Assembly: GCA_000620545.1 (NCBI GenBank)
Contig: JIBA01000014.1
Span: forward strand, 62,001-126,000
Reading direction: 5' to 3'
Source of the DNA: Intrasporangiaceae bacterium URHB0013
GTDB lineage: Bacteria > Actinomycetota > Actinomycetes > Actinomycetales > Dermatophilaceae
DNA length: 64,000 nucleotides
Made by a program: the position numbers and the translations under genes. Positions 8,941 to 18,250 of this stretch are shown here, in pieces. The notes under the pieces were generated by a model, which saw only the letters and a list, made by a program, of their open reading frames with translations, had not been told where the DNA came from and made no database searches. The first letter of the stretch is position 1. Each line of letters begins with the position of its first letter.

Positions 8941-11024
8941 GTGAGGGGCCGCCGCCCGTCGATGCCGTCGAGACGCTCGGCGAGGAAGCGCCCCTCGTCG
9001 TCGAAGTCGAAGGTGAAGCTCGACGCGAAGGCCTGCTGCGTCCAGGACCCCTCTGGGTGCTCGAGGTCCGACCGGCTCCGCACCGCCGTGAGGTCGTGGC
9101 CGCGCAGCGCCGAGATGAGGTACTCGTTGCGGGCCGTGTACGCGTCGGGCCCGAGCGCGAAGACGCGCTTCGGCGTGCGGCAGAAGGCCAGCGAGAACAG
9201 GCCACTTCCGGCGAAGCCGGCGATCGTGTCGGCTGCACGGAAGAGTGCCACCTGCTCCGAGAGCGGGTGGTCCTCGGGGTGCACGACCTCGAACCCGCGC
9301 TCGACGAAGAACGCCTCGACCTCCGCGACGTTGTGGCACGAACGCTTGAGGGAGGGCCGCCGAGTCACGAAGAGCCGGCGTGGACGCTCGCGCTTCTCGG
9401 CCGATCGCGCGACATGGTCGCCGACGCGGTCCCAGATCCGCGCCATCTCGGGATGGATGAAGCGAGGCAGCGAGAACATGCCGGTCGAGGCATAGAGCCG
9501 CTCGGGCCGGCACGGGTTCGTGAAGACGTGGACGTCGTCAGGCATGATCCCGAAGGCAGCGAGGACGTCGATCTCGAACGGCGCGAGCACGGCCGGCTCG
9601 CGGTCGTGCTGCAGCGTCAGGAGGACCTTGACGTCCGGCTCGAGCTGGCGGACGCGCTCCCAGGCCCACATCCGGCTCAGCTGCTCGGTCATGAGGTGGC
9701 CGAAGTGACCCGGCCACTCGGAGTCGAGGTGGAACCACGCACCGGGCAGCTCGTCGGGTGAGCTGATGTCGCGTCGCACCGTCCCGAACCGGGGAGCTCG
9801 CTCGACGACGTAGACGTTCGAGATCCGCTCCATCCAGTTCTGGCGGAAGGTGTCCGGGAAGAGGATGTCGTCCCGGGTCACGATCTGCCCGCGCGAGCAC
9901 GTCGGGGCGTCGTAGCGCCGGAGGACCATCTCGGGAACAGACAGGCGTGACTGCACGTACGGGTCCGCCTCGCGGTTCACGTCGTACGCGTTGGACGCGG
10001 TCCACGTCACCGCGGGCAGCCCGTCCAGCCGCTCCCCCAGCCCGGGACGGCCCGCGAGGACGGTGTCGACCTCCTCCTCGCGCAGCTTCGCAGCGACACG
10101 CACGCCGTTGACGACGCGCAGCACCTTGCTGTGCACGTGGACCTGCTCGAGCGAGCGCCCCAACCCCGCGACGTCGCGGTGGGTGGGGGCGTCGAGCCCC
10201 TCGTCGCTGAAGTCTCGCGTGCGGGCCTGCTGGGCTGCCGCGACCAGTCCCCACAGGTCGCCGGCGTACGCAGCCTCGGGCGGCAGGTTCTCGTTCGGCA
10301 GGGCATCGTCGACGGCGATGCGTGTGCCCCCGTCGGAGGCCGTCACCGAGGCCGTGTGCCGCTCGGCCAGGGTCTCCCCCGGCTGCGGGGACGGGGCTGC
10401 GTCCACCGGACGCCCGGACGGCGGGGTGTCCGTCAGCGGGTGCGGGACGAGCCGACGGGCGACGTACTCACCGCCGGGGCGCAGGTGCATGAACACCCGC
10501 TGGAAGAGCAGGGCCTGGTCGTTGCCCTCCTCGTCGGACGCGTCGACGACGAGGTCGAAGGGGCCCTCGACCGTGAGTCGCGCATGGGTGCTCGAGGCGT
10601 CGTCGGGCAGCTGCACGGTGGACAGACGCAGGGCCGGCCACTGGGCCGACAAAATCGTCGACCACGGCGCGACGTCGGGTCCACCGACGACGAGGACCTT
10701 CGCGTCGCTGCGCCCCTGCAGAGCCGTGACGACGACCTCCATCGCGGCGAGGTGGGGACGGGCGTCCGCCCAGGGCTGCTGGTCGGCGCGCCGGACCAGG
10801 TGGCTCGCGGGCCCGGGACCGGGGCCAGGACCAGGCGGTGGCAGGGGCATGGCCCGGGGCCCGGGTGCGGGCTCGCGGGCGGAAGGCGGTGACGGCTCCG
10901 CAGCAGTCCCGGCGTGCGAGTGCGCCGGCGGTCGCTCCGTCACGTCTCGCGGTGCCGGGGTTGGGGCCGTGGGCTCACGTCGGACGCCCCGTCCCGGGCT
11001 GCGCATGGCTGGCACAGGGGACAT
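8925..11024 (-). CDS. Methyltransferase-like domain fused to a GT61 (DUF563) glycosyltransferase
   Basis: Large 699-aa protein with several parts. Residues 1-75 are Pro/Gly/Ala-rich and include a GPGPGPGP run. Residues about 85-190 look like a Rossmann methyltransferase fold (KVLVVGGPDVAPW, FDLVVDASDEE, LFQRVFMHLRPGGEYVARRL). A linker follows. From about 300 to the end it resembles GT61/DUF563 glycosyltransferases (GHFGHLMTEQLSRMWAWE, RRLFVTRRPSLKRSCHNVAEVE, RAADTIAGFAGSGLFSLAFC). A role in surface polysaccharide or glycoprotein assembly is an inference. The methyltransferase part lacks a clear GxGxG and may be a degenerate fold. Start at ATG 11024 is uncertain because a later ATG exists in the low-complexity N-terminus. 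No glycan cluster surrounds it. Confidence 0.72.
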   Translation of the reverse strand: MSPVPAMRSPGRGVRREPTAPTPAPRDVTERPPAHSHAGTAAEPSPPSAREPAPGPRAMPLPPPGPGPGPGPASHLVRRADQQPWADARPHLAAMEVVVTALQGRSDAKVLVVGGPDVAPWSTILSAQWPALRLSTVQLPDDASSTHARLTVEGPFDLVVDASDEEGNDQALLFQRVFMHLRPGGEYVARRLVPHPLTDTPPSGRPVDAAPSPQPGETLAERHTASVTASDGGTRIAVDDALPNENLPPEAAYAGDLWGLVAAAQQARTRDFSDEGLDAPTHRDVAGLGRSLEQVHVHSKVLRVVNGVRVAAKLREEEVDTVLAGRPGLGERLDGLPAVTWTASNAYDVNREADPYVQSRLSVPEMVLRRYDAPTCSRGQIVTRDDILFPDTFRQNWMERISNVYVVERAPRFGTVRRDISSPDELPGAWFHLDSEWPGHFGHLMTEQLSRMWAWERVRQLEPDVKVLLTLQHDREPAVLAPFEIDVLAAFGIMPDDVHVFTNPCRPERLYASTGMFSLPRFIHPEMARIWDRVGDHVARSAEKRERPRRLFVTRRPSLKRSCHNVAEVEAFFVERGFEVVHPEDHPLSEQVALFRAADTIAGFAGSGLFSLAFCRTPKRVFALGPDAYTARNEYLISALRGHDLTAVRSRSDLEHPEGSWTQQAFASSFTFDFDDEGRFLAERLDGIDGRRPLTGRWS

Positions 11025-11086
11025 CCAAGCACGCCGAGGAGACGGAACCGCTCAGGTGGGCGGCGCGCTCCGAGCCCCGTGGCGGC

Positions 11087-12343
11087 TCAGCCCGAATGCG
11101 TCGTGACGCCGTAGCGTTCCCTGGAGGCGAGCGCCCATCGCGCCGCGGGCACCGAGACGAGGGCGATGACGACCATGAAGGCCGCCAGGATGAGCCAGCC
11201 GGTCTCACCGAGGTCGACGCAGAGGTAGGTGACGACCGGTGGGGCGACGACGGCCAGCACGCTGAACCCAAGGCCGGCGAAGCCTTGGTACTGCCCTTGC
11301 CGCTCGTGCGGCGCGAGTCCCATCTGCAGCCCCCACTGGCCGCCCGACCCGATCATCTCGCCGACGACGTGGACCAGGGAACCGACGACGAGCGCGCTGA
11401 TCGCGAGCCACATGGTGCCCCGGTCGGCGAGCGCGACGATCGCGAAGCCGGCCGCGATCCACCATGCCCCGCGCACGAGAGCGTGCGCGCCGGCCTCCAC
11501 CGAGTCGGCCCGGCGCGAGAGCCGCACCTGGAAGAGCGCGACCGCGGCGGTGTTGAGGACGAGGAGGAGGGCGACCATGACCGTGGGCGCCGCCGTGTGG
11601 GCCGAGACGTAGAGGGCCAGCCCGAGTTCCATGACGAAGAAGTGCAGCGAGAACAGCCCCGTGACGATCGTGATGACGACGTAGGGCCAGTCCCGGATGA
11701 CCGCGAGCCGTGGCTCGCCGGCTGCTCGCGCGTGCGGCGGGATGTGGGGCAGCCGCGTCGTGTTCCAAGCGGCGAGACCGGTGAAGACCGCCTTGAGAAT
11801 GAAGACGCTGACGTAGGCCCACCGCTCGTCGATGATGAGCGCTGCGCCGCCGAAGACCGCCCCCAGTCCGAGCGCCGTGTTGGTGACAGCCCGGAGGTAG
11901 GCCTTGAAGAGCACGCCGCGCCCTCCCGTGGCGAGCTGGGCGACGACGCCCTGGTTGACGGCGCCGGCGCCGCGCTCGAAGAACGCCAGCACGCCGAGCA
12001 GGAGCGCCAGCGTCCACGGCGTCGTGGCCAGCACCGGCGGCGCGCTGAAGACCGCTGCCCCGACCATGAACGCCGTGAGCACCTGCCGCGGGCCGCGCGT
12101 GTCGCCGAGGTGGCCGGCAGGAACCTGGACCACGATGCCGACGACCGCCGACACCGACATCGCGAGTGCGACCTCGGTGGCACTGAACCCGACCTGGCGA
12201 GTGAAGTAGAGCGCGCTCGTCGTGAGGACGGCACCGGCGCCGAAACGGTTGGCGAACGACCCCAGCGCGAGGATGCGCAGGTCGCGGTCCACGGGAATGC
12301 CCCGGCGGGTCAGCGGGGGGTTCGTCGTCGACGTCACGGGCAC
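11087..12343 (-). CDS. MFS transporter
   Basis: Twelve-helix major facilitator superfamily protein (418 aa). Hydrophobic segments run throughout, and a loop 2-3 signature-like GHLGDTRGPRQVL is present at about residues 78-90. The sequence resembles drug:H+ antiporter-type permeases, but the substrate cannot be assigned. Start: GTG 12343, with GAGG 7 nt upstream. It is divergent from the tyrosine phosphatase gene across a 90-bp gap. Confidence 0.85.
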   Translation of the reverse strand: MPVTSTTNPPLTRRGIPVDRDLRILALGSFANRFGAGAVLTTSALYFTRQVGFSATEVALAMSVSAVVGIVVQVPAGHLGDTRGPRQVLTAFMVGAAVFSAPPVLATTPWTLALLLGVLAFFERGAGAVNQGVVAQLATGGRGVLFKAYLRAVTNTALGLGAVFGGAALIIDERWAYVSVFILKAVFTGLAAWNTTRLPHIPPHARAAGEPRLAVIRDWPYVVITIVTGLFSLHFFVMELGLALYVSAHTAAPTVMVALLLVLNTAAVALFQVRLSRRADSVEAGAHALVRGAWWIAAGFAIVALADRGTMWLAISALVVGSLVHVVGEMIGSGGQWGLQMGLAPHERQGQYQGFAGLGFSVLAVVAPPVVTYLCVDLGETGWLILAAFMVVIALVSVPAARWALASRERYGVTTHSG

Positions 12344-12433
12344 TCCATATCCTCAAACTCTCTCGACGTCAAGATATCCACACACTGGCACATCGGTGAA
12401 ATCCGTCGTCGACCCGTCGCATAGGGTTCAGGG
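12344..12433. promoter_or_regulatory. Divergent promoter region (MFS / tyrosine phosphatase)
   Basis: A relatively AT-rich 90-bp gap. On the plus strand, TAGGGT (12422-12427) lies 6 nt before the phosphatase GTG at 12434, suggesting a leaderless start. On the minus strand, TTGACG followed by GAGGATATGGA leads into the MFS GTG, so this gene keeps a Shine-Dalgarno (GAGG). Confidence 0.5.
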
Positions 12434-13255
12434 GTGTACCGGCCCAACTGGATCGAGCTCGACGGCGTCGTCAACATGCGTGACCTCGGAGGAATGGTGA
12501 CAGCCACCGGTGACACCGTTCGGCCCCACCGGCTGCTGCGCTCCGACAACCTCCAAGACCTCACTCCAGGGTCCGTCGACACTCTCGTCAATCAGTACGG
12601 CGTCAGTGACGTCGTGGACCTGCGCACCGACGTCGAGGTCGCCAAGGAGGGCGACGGTCCGCTCCGCGCGCTGGACGGCATACGACACCACCACCACACG
12701 CTCTACCGGGAGGACACGACCGAGTCCGGCATCCCTGCCGCCGAGCGCGCCCTGCCGTGGGAGACCGACGAACGCCGCGAGGCGGCGGCCGCGGAGCGCG
12801 ACGGCGACCACGGCCGCAGCCACGACGAGTTCTGGTCGGAGCACTACCTCAGCTACCTCGCGAGCCGTCCCGACTCGGTCGTCGCCGCCCTCCACGCCAT
12901 CGCCTCGAGCGAGGGTGCCGTGATCGTCCACTGCGCGGCCGGCAAGGACCGCACCGGCACCGTCGTCGGCCTCGCCCTCAAGGTCGTCGGGGTGCCCGAT
13001 GACCTGGTCATCGCCGACTACGCGGCGTCCGCAGAGCGCGTCGCGGCCATCATGGAGCGTCTGCGCGCCAAGGCTGCCTACGCCGCCAACCTCAAGGACA
13101 AGACGGTGGCCCAGCAGTCGCCGACGACCGACACGATGCGCCTGCTGCTGGCAGCGCTCGACGAGCGCTACGGCGGCCCGCTCGGGTGGCTCCACGAACA
13201 GGGCTGGACCACGGCCGACACGGAGCGACTGCGCCGCAAGCTGCTCCGGGCGTGA
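12434..13255 (+). CDS. Tyrosine/dual-specificity protein phosphatase (Y_phosphatase3 type)
   Basis: Cysteine phosphatase with the signature HCAAGKDRTG (nucleophile Cys167, phosphate-binding Arg173). The N-terminus NMRDLGG and LLRSDNLQDLTP are typical of the bacterial family that includes MptpB-like lipid and protein phosphatases. It has 273 aa, no signal peptide and no membrane segment, so it is expected in the cytoplasm unless exported by another route. Start is GTG 12434, directly after a TAGGGT box. The gene is alone between the divergent MFS gene and convergent lepA. Substrates (phosphotyrosine or phosphoinositide) are unknown. Confidence 0.88.
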   Translation: MYRPNWIELDGVVNMRDLGGMVTATGDTVRPHRLLRSDNLQDLTPGSVDTLVNQYGVSDVVDLRTDVEVAKEGDGPLRALDGIRHHHHTLYREDTTESGIPAAERALPWETDERREAAAAERDGDHGRSHDEFWSEHYLSYLASRPDSVVAALHAIASSEGAVIVHCAAGKDRTGTVVGLALKVVGVPDDLVIADYAASAERVAAIMERLRAKAAYAANLKDKTVAQQSPTTDTMRLLLAALDERYGGPLGWLHEQGWTTADTERLRRKLLRA

Positions 13256-13345
13256 GCCAGCGGCGCGCCAGCGTCAGCTCGTGGGTGTGGCGTGGAGTCG
13301 GTCGCCCACCGCTCGCCTCGTCGAGCGGCTTGCCGAGCGGCCCGG

Positions 13346-15199
13346 CTACTTCTTCTTGTCGCCCTTGTCGCCGTCGCTCGAGAGGGCGGCGACGAAGGCC
13401 TCCTGGGGCACCTCGACCCGTCCGACCATCTTCATGCGCTTCTTGCCCTCCTTCTGCTTCTCGAGAAGCTTGCGCTTGCGGCTGATGTCGCCGCCGTAGC
13501 ACTTGGCGAGGACGTCCTTGCGGATGGCGCGGATGTTCTCGCGCGCGATGATGCGTGAGCCGATGGCCGCCTGGATCGGGACCTCGAACTGCTGACGCGG
13601 GATGAGGTCCTTGAGCTTGCCCGCCATCATCACGCCGTACGCGTAGGCCTTGTCCTTGTGGACGATCGCCGAGAAGGCATCGACGGTCTCGCCCTGCAGG
13701 AGGATCTCGACCTTGACGAGGTCGGCGACCTGGTCGCCGTCGGGCTCGTAGTCGAGCGAGGCGTAGCCGCGGGTGCGCGACTTGAGCTGGTCGAAGAAGT
13801 CGAAGACGATCTCGGCGAGCGGCAGCGTGTAGCGCATCTCGACCCGGTCCTCGGACAGGTAGTCCATCCCCCGGAGGTTGCCGCGCTTCTGCTGGCACAG
13901 CTCCATGATCGCGCCGACGAACTCGGAGGGTGCCAGGACGGTGGCGCGCACGACCGGCTCGCTGACCGAGCGGATCTTGCCGTCGGGGTACTCGCTCGGG
14001 TTGGTGACGTGCACCTCCTTGCCGTCGTCCATCGTCACGTCGTAGACGACGTTCGGCTGCGTCGAGATCAGGTCGAGGCCGAACTCGCGCTCGAGGCGCT
14101 CGCGGACGATCTCGAGGTGGAGCAGCCCGAGGAAGCCGCAACGGAAGCCGAAGCCGAGCGCGGCCGAGGTCTCGGGCTCGTAGACGAGCGCGGCGTCGTT
14201 GAGCTTGAGCTTGTCGAGCGCCTCACGCAGGTCCGGGTAGTCGGACCCGTCGATCGGATAGAGACCGGAGAAGACCATCGGCTTCGGGTCGCGGTAGCCG
14301 CCGAGGTCCTTGGTCGCCGGCTTGCTCGCGTTGGTCACGGTGTCTCCGACGCGTGACTGGCGCACGTCCTTGACGCCGGTGATGAGGTAGCCGACCTCGC
14401 CGACGCCCAGGCCCTTGCCGGGGACCGGCTCCGGGCTGATGACACCGATCTCGAGCAGCTCGTGGGTCGCCCGGGTCGACATCATGACGATCTTCTCGCG
14501 CGGGCTGAGGTTGCCGTCGACGACGCGGACGTAGGTCACCACGCCGCGGTAGGTGTCGTAGACCGAGTCGAAGATCATCGCGCGCGCCGGGGCGTCGGGG
14601 TCGCCGACCGGCGCCGGCAGGGTGCGGACGATCTTGTCGAGCAGTGGCTCGACACCCGCGCCCGTCTTGCCCGAGACCCTGAGGCAGTCCTCGGGTTCGC
14701 AGCCGATGAGCTTGGCCATCTCCTCGGCGTACTTCTCGGGCTGGGCCGCCGGCAGGTCGATCTTGTTGAGGACCGGGATGATGGAGAGGTCGTTCTCCAT
14801 CGCGAGGTAGAGGTTCGCGAGCGTCTGCGCCTCGATGCCCTGGGCGGCGTCGACGAGAAGCACCGCGCCCTCGCACGCGGCGAGCGAGCGGGACACCTCG
14901 TAGGTGAAGTCGACGTGGCCCGGGGTGTCGATCATGTTGAGGGCGTACGTCGTCCCCTCGAGCTCCCACGGCATGCGGACGGCCTGGCTCTTGATCGTGA
15001 TGCCGCGCTCGCGCTCGATGTCCATGCGGTCGAGGTACTGCGCGCGCATGGCGCGCGAGTCCACGACGCCGGTCAGCTGCAGCATCCGGTCGGCCAGTGT
15101 GGACTTGCCGTGGTCGATGTGCGCGATGATGCAGAAGTTGCGGATCAGGTCCGGCGGCGTTGCGTTGGGTGCCAACGCGGAGCGGGCCATGGGCGACAC
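13346..15199 (-). CDS. lepA: Elongation factor 4 (LepA)
   Basis: Ribosome-dependent GTPase proposed to back-translocate or rescue stalled ribosomes and to act in 30S biogenesis. The 617-aa protein has G1 AHIDHGKST, the G3 DTPGHVDF motif and G4 NKID, followed by the LepA-specific C-terminal domain. The extreme C-terminus is lysine/aspartate-rich (DKGDKKK). Start is GTG 15199 or the in-frame ATG 15190; the family comparison does not decide. It is convergent with the phosphatase gene across about 90 bp and divergent from the M48 peptidase gene. Confidence 0.97.
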   Translation of the reverse strand: MSPMARSALAPNATPPDLIRNFCIIAHIDHGKSTLADRMLQLTGVVDSRAMRAQYLDRMDIERERGITIKSQAVRMPWELEGTTYALNMIDTPGHVDFTYEVSRSLAACEGAVLLVDAAQGIEAQTLANLYLAMENDLSIIPVLNKIDLPAAQPEKYAEEMAKLIGCEPEDCLRVSGKTGAGVEPLLDKIVRTLPAPVGDPDAPARAMIFDSVYDTYRGVVTYVRVVDGNLSPREKIVMMSTRATHELLEIGVISPEPVPGKGLGVGEVGYLITGVKDVRQSRVGDTVTNASKPATKDLGGYRDPKPMVFSGLYPIDGSDYPDLREALDKLKLNDAALVYEPETSAALGFGFRCGFLGLLHLEIVRERLEREFGLDLISTQPNVVYDVTMDDGKEVHVTNPSEYPDGKIRSVSEPVVRATVLAPSEFVGAIMELCQQKRGNLRGMDYLSEDRVEMRYTLPLAEIVFDFFDQLKSRTRGYASLDYEPDGDQVADLVKVEILLQGETVDAFSAIVHKDKAYAYGVMMAGKLKDLIPRQQFEVPIQAAIGSRIIARENIRAIRKDVLAKCYGGDISRKRKLLEKQKEGKKRMKMVGRVEVPQEAFVAALSSDGDKGDKKK

Positions 15200-15371
15200 G
15201 TGGGACGAACCTCGCAGAGTCAGGGTGACGGGGATGGTGCTGGTCGGTGGGCGGTCCGGTGCTCGGGGGCGCCGCCGCGGCCACCACAGTCTCCCATGCT
15301 TTGGGGGTCAGGCGCTCACGCCCTCGCCGCCCGCCCACCACCGGTCGGCGCCGTGACGCACAATGGCCGCC

Positions 15372-16484
15372 ATGCGCGCCCAACCGATGCAGGTCCTGCC
15401 CGTGGCCCCCGGGTCGCACCTGCCGATGCGCCGCTACGTGCGGCACCCGAGGGAGATCGTGACGCTCGTCGTTGCCGTCGTCACCTCGCTGCTGCTGCTC
15501 CTCGTGGCCATCGCCGAGGTGACGGTCGCGATCGACGAGCAACGCATGCCCGACGTCTACGCCCTGGCCCTCGTCTTCGCCCCGCTCCTCGTGTGGTTCG
15601 CACGCGGGCAGCTGTGGGCACAACAGCGACTCCTCGGCATCAAGCTGAGTCCCGGTCAGTTCCCCGAGGCGTACGCGATGCTCGTCGACGCCGCCGGCCG
15701 GTCCGGGCTCGCCTACGTGCCCGACGCCTACGTCGTCCTCGGAAACGGCCTCATCAACGCGGCGGCCTCCGGACACGGCTTCCGGCGCTTCGTGATCATC
15801 AACAGCGACATGCTCGAGGTCGGTGGGGCTGCGCGTGAGCCGGACGCGCTGCGGTTCGTCATCGCCCACGAGGTCGGGCACATCGCCGCCGGCCACGTCA
15901 GCTACTGGCGCATCCTCGGCACCTTCGCCTCGCAGTGGATCCCGCTCGTCGGCTCGACCCTGAGCCGGGCCCAGGAGTACACGGCCGACAACTACGGCCA
16001 CGCGCTCGCTCCGCAGGGCGCCCGTTCGGCCATGGCCACGCTCGCCGGCGGCAAGTACCTCGGCCGATCGGTCGACGTCGACGCGATGGCCGACCGCGCC
16101 GTCACTGAACCGGGCTTCTTCGTCTGGGTCGCGAATGCCGCGGCAAGCCACCCGGTGCTCCTGTGGCGCATACACGCCCTGCGTGACCGGCGCCGTCCGG
16201 GACGCCTGCTGTGGCGTCCGACGGAGCCGTGGCTGTGGGGCACGCCATCCCTGCCCGGCGCGTACGCGCTGCCCGCGATGATCGGCTTCAGGCCCACGCC
16301 ACTCCCCGGGGCGGTGCCCACGCAGCCGGTGACCCAGGACGTGCCGCTGGGCGCCGTGTCGGGCGCGGCTGGGACCGCTCGACGCGGGGACGACGGCGAG
16401 GGTGTCTCCGAGCCCTACCCCGACGCCACGGCGCCCACGGCGGTGCCGGCACCGATCCGAGAGGACGACCGATGGAAACCCTGA
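15372..16484 (+). CDS. Membrane-associated M48-family metallopeptidase
   Basis: Zinc protease of the Ste24/HtpX type (370 aa). Two hydrophobic segments lie near residues 31-52 and 61-78. The zinc motif HEVGH is at 166-170, with a third ligand Glu202 in QEYTADNYG. The C-terminal tail (about 300-370) is Pro/Ala/Thr-rich and probably disordered. Start: ATG 15372 is 7 nt after CACAAT (15359-15364, a possible -10), favouring it over ATG 15363. Its last 13 nt overlap the following cupin gene, implying coupled expression. M48 enzymes commonly act in membrane protein quality control; the actual substrate is unknown. Confidence 0.86.
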   Translation: MRAQPMQVLPVAPGSHLPMRRYVRHPREIVTLVVAVVTSLLLLLVAIAEVTVAIDEQRMPDVYALALVFAPLLVWFARGQLWAQQRLLGIKLSPGQFPEAYAMLVDAAGRSGLAYVPDAYVVLGNGLINAAASGHGFRRFVIINSDMLEVGGAAREPDALRFVIAHEVGHIAAGHVSYWRILGTFASQWIPLVGSTLSRAQEYTADNYGHALAPQGARSAMATLAGGKYLGRSVDVDAMADRAVTEPGFFVWVANAAASHPVLLWRIHALRDRRRPGRLLWRPTEPWLWGTPSLPGAYALPAMIGFRPTPLPGAVPTQPVTQDVPLGAVSGAAGTARRGDDGEGVSEPYPDATAPTAVPAPIREDDRWKP

Positions 16485-16813
16485 TCAACCGGAGCGACGG
16501 CCGCGACGACGGCGAGCACTGGACCGAGAACTACGAGGAGCTACCCGGCGGCGCCGGCATCAGCATCATCCTCGAGTCGACGACGCAGGAGGGGGTCGGA
16601 CCTCGCCTGCACCGACACCCCTATGCCGAGACCTTCGTCATCCGGCGCGGTTGGGCGACGTTCACGGTCGGGACCGACGAGGTCGTGGGGCACGCCGGTC
16701 AGGTCCTCGTCGTGCCGGCCGACACCGCACACCGGTTCCGCACTGGTCCCGACGGCTACGAGGGCGTCCACATCCACGCCAGCGACCGCTTCGTCACCGA
16801 GTGGCTCGAGTGA
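16472..16813 (+). CDS. Small cupin-domain protein
   Basis: Single cupin barrel of 113 aa. Motif 1 is visible as GPRLHRHPYAETFVIRRGWATF (metal-ligand His, His, Glu) and motif 2 as GQVLVVPADTAHRFRTGPDG (His). It probably binds a metal; whether it is an enzyme or a sensor is unknown. The ATG at 16472 lies inside the end of the M48 peptidase gene in another frame (13-nt overlap), so the pair is likely translationally coupled. Confidence 0.85.
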   Translation: METLINRSDGRDDGEHWTENYEELPGGAGISIILESTTQEGVGPRLHRHPYAETFVIRRGWATFTVGTDEVVGHAGQVLVVPADTAHRFRTGPDGYEGVHIHASDRFVTEWLE

Positions 16814-16885
16814 CGCACAGCGCGCAGCACTGACTCGCGCAGGCGGGACGCCCGCTCGAGGGTCAGGGGGCGCCGTCGCGGACGG

Positions 16886-18121
16886 TCAGGCGTTCGTCGT
16901 GACGCGCCTGACCGCCTGGTCCACCTGGCGGTCCGGGGCGGTCGTGGTGGCCCGGGAGCGGCGCTCGAGCACCGCCGACAGCACCGCCACGCCGACGCCG
17001 AGCACCGCGAGGCCTGCGCCGACGAGGCTCGGGGCGCCGTAGCCCCAGCCCGCGGCCAGCACGACCGAGCCGAGCCAGGCGCCGAGGGCGTTGGCGGTGT
17101 TGAGCGTCGAGTGGTTGAGGGCGGCCGCGAGGGACTGTCCTTCGTGCGCGACGTCCATCAGGCGCGTCTGGAGCAGCGGCACGACGATCGAGGGCAGCAG
17201 GCCGAGCACGAAGACCATGACCACGGCGAGCCAGAGCGTCTGGGCGGCCCAGCCGAAGAGGGCGAGCAGTAAGGCGATGAGAACCAGGGCGCCGATGATG
17301 CCCTGCAGCACCCCGACGCGGTTCGCCACGCGCCCGCTCAGCACCATGCCCGCAACCATGCCGATGCCGTATGCCGCGAGCACCCACGGGATGGAGCGCT
17401 CGTCGAGTCCGGCGAGCTCGGTCATGGTCGGCGTGATGAAGGAGTACATCGCGAACATGCCACCGAAGCCGACGACCCCCACGAGGAGCGCGAGCCACAC
17501 CTGGAGGCGACGCAGCGCCTGCATCTCGCCGCGCATCGACTCCTCCCCGCTCGGCGGCTGGTGCGGCAGGAAGATCGCGATGGCCACGACGGTGAGCCCC
17601 CCGAGGATCCCGACGAGGACGTAGGGAAGGTGCCACGAGAACCGCTGGCCGAGCAGGGTGGCGAGGGGTACGCCGACGACGTTGGCCACGCCGAGGCCAC
17701 CGAGGATGGCCGCGACGGCCGAGGTGCGCCGCCGGTGCGACACGAGCGAGGCCGCGACGACCGAGCCGATGCCGAAGAACGCGCCGTGCGGGAGGCCGGC
17801 GAGGAACCGCGCAGCCATCACGGTCGGGTAGGTGTCAGCGGCGAGGATGGCGAGGTGGGCGACGGCGAAGAAGGCCATCAGCCCCATGAGCAGTCCCTTG
17901 CGCGGGGCCTTGGCCGCGGCCACCGCGATGAGCGGAGCACCCACGACGACGCCGAGGGCGTAGGCCGAGACGTAGTGTCCCGAGGTCGCGATGTCGACGT
18001 CGGTTCCCGCGGCGATCTGCGGGAGCAGGCCCATCGTCACGAACTCCGTGGTGCCGATGGCGAATCCGCCCACAGCTAGCGCGAGGATCGCGAGGGTCGT
18101 ACGGCGTGCGGCGGGACTCAC
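16886..18121 (-). CDS. MFS efflux transporter (DHA1, AraJ/YdhP-like)
   Basis: Twelve-helix permease of 411 aa. The first helix ends in IGTTEFVTMGLLPQIA, a signature of the sugar/drug efflux branch that includes AraJ, YdhP and Cmx-type pumps. A loop 2-3 basic motif (APRKGLLMG) and the helix-5 region (GLGVANVVGVPLATLLGQ) are present. I chose GTG 18121 because GGAG lies 7 nt upstream and the protein then starts VSPAARRTT just before helix 1. The frame stays open to 18802, but that extension overlaps the divergent PemK-like gene and is rejected. Substrate unknown. Confidence 0.88.
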   Translation of the reverse strand: MSPAARRTTLAILALAVGGFAIGTTEFVTMGLLPQIAAGTDVDIATSGHYVSAYALGVVVGAPLIAVAAAKAPRKGLLMGLMAFFAVAHLAILAADTYPTVMAARFLAGLPHGAFFGIGSVVAASLVSHRRRTSAVAAILGGLGVANVVGVPLATLLGQRFSWHLPYVLVGILGGLTVVAIAIFLPHQPPSGEESMRGEMQALRRLQVWLALLVGVVGFGGMFAMYSFITPTMTELAGLDERSIPWVLAAYGIGMVAGMVLSGRVANRVGVLQGIIGALVLIALLLALFGWAAQTLWLAVVMVFVLGLLPSIVVPLLQTRLMDVAHEGQSLAAALNHSTLNTANALGAWLGSVVLAAGWGYGAPSLVGAGLAVLGVGVAVLSAVLERRSRATTTAPDRQVDQAVRRVTTNA

Positions 18122-18237
18122 AGGGGTTCTCCGGGTTCGGGTCGTTTCGTCGGCGTCCAGGTGCGGTGGCACCGACGTGGCATCGTGCGGATCGCCGTCG
18201 ACCCGGTCTCGGACGCCAACGGTAACGGTGGCGCGGC

Positions 18238-18250
18238 TACGGTGATTCCC
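18238..18250 (+). promoter_or_regulatory. Putative -10 box and leaderless start (PemK-like gene)
   Basis: TACGGT at 18238-18243 is followed by 7 nt and the ATG at 18251, without a Shine-Dalgarno. The same hexamer and the same 7-nt spacing recur before the gene at 25900. Confidence 0.5.
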
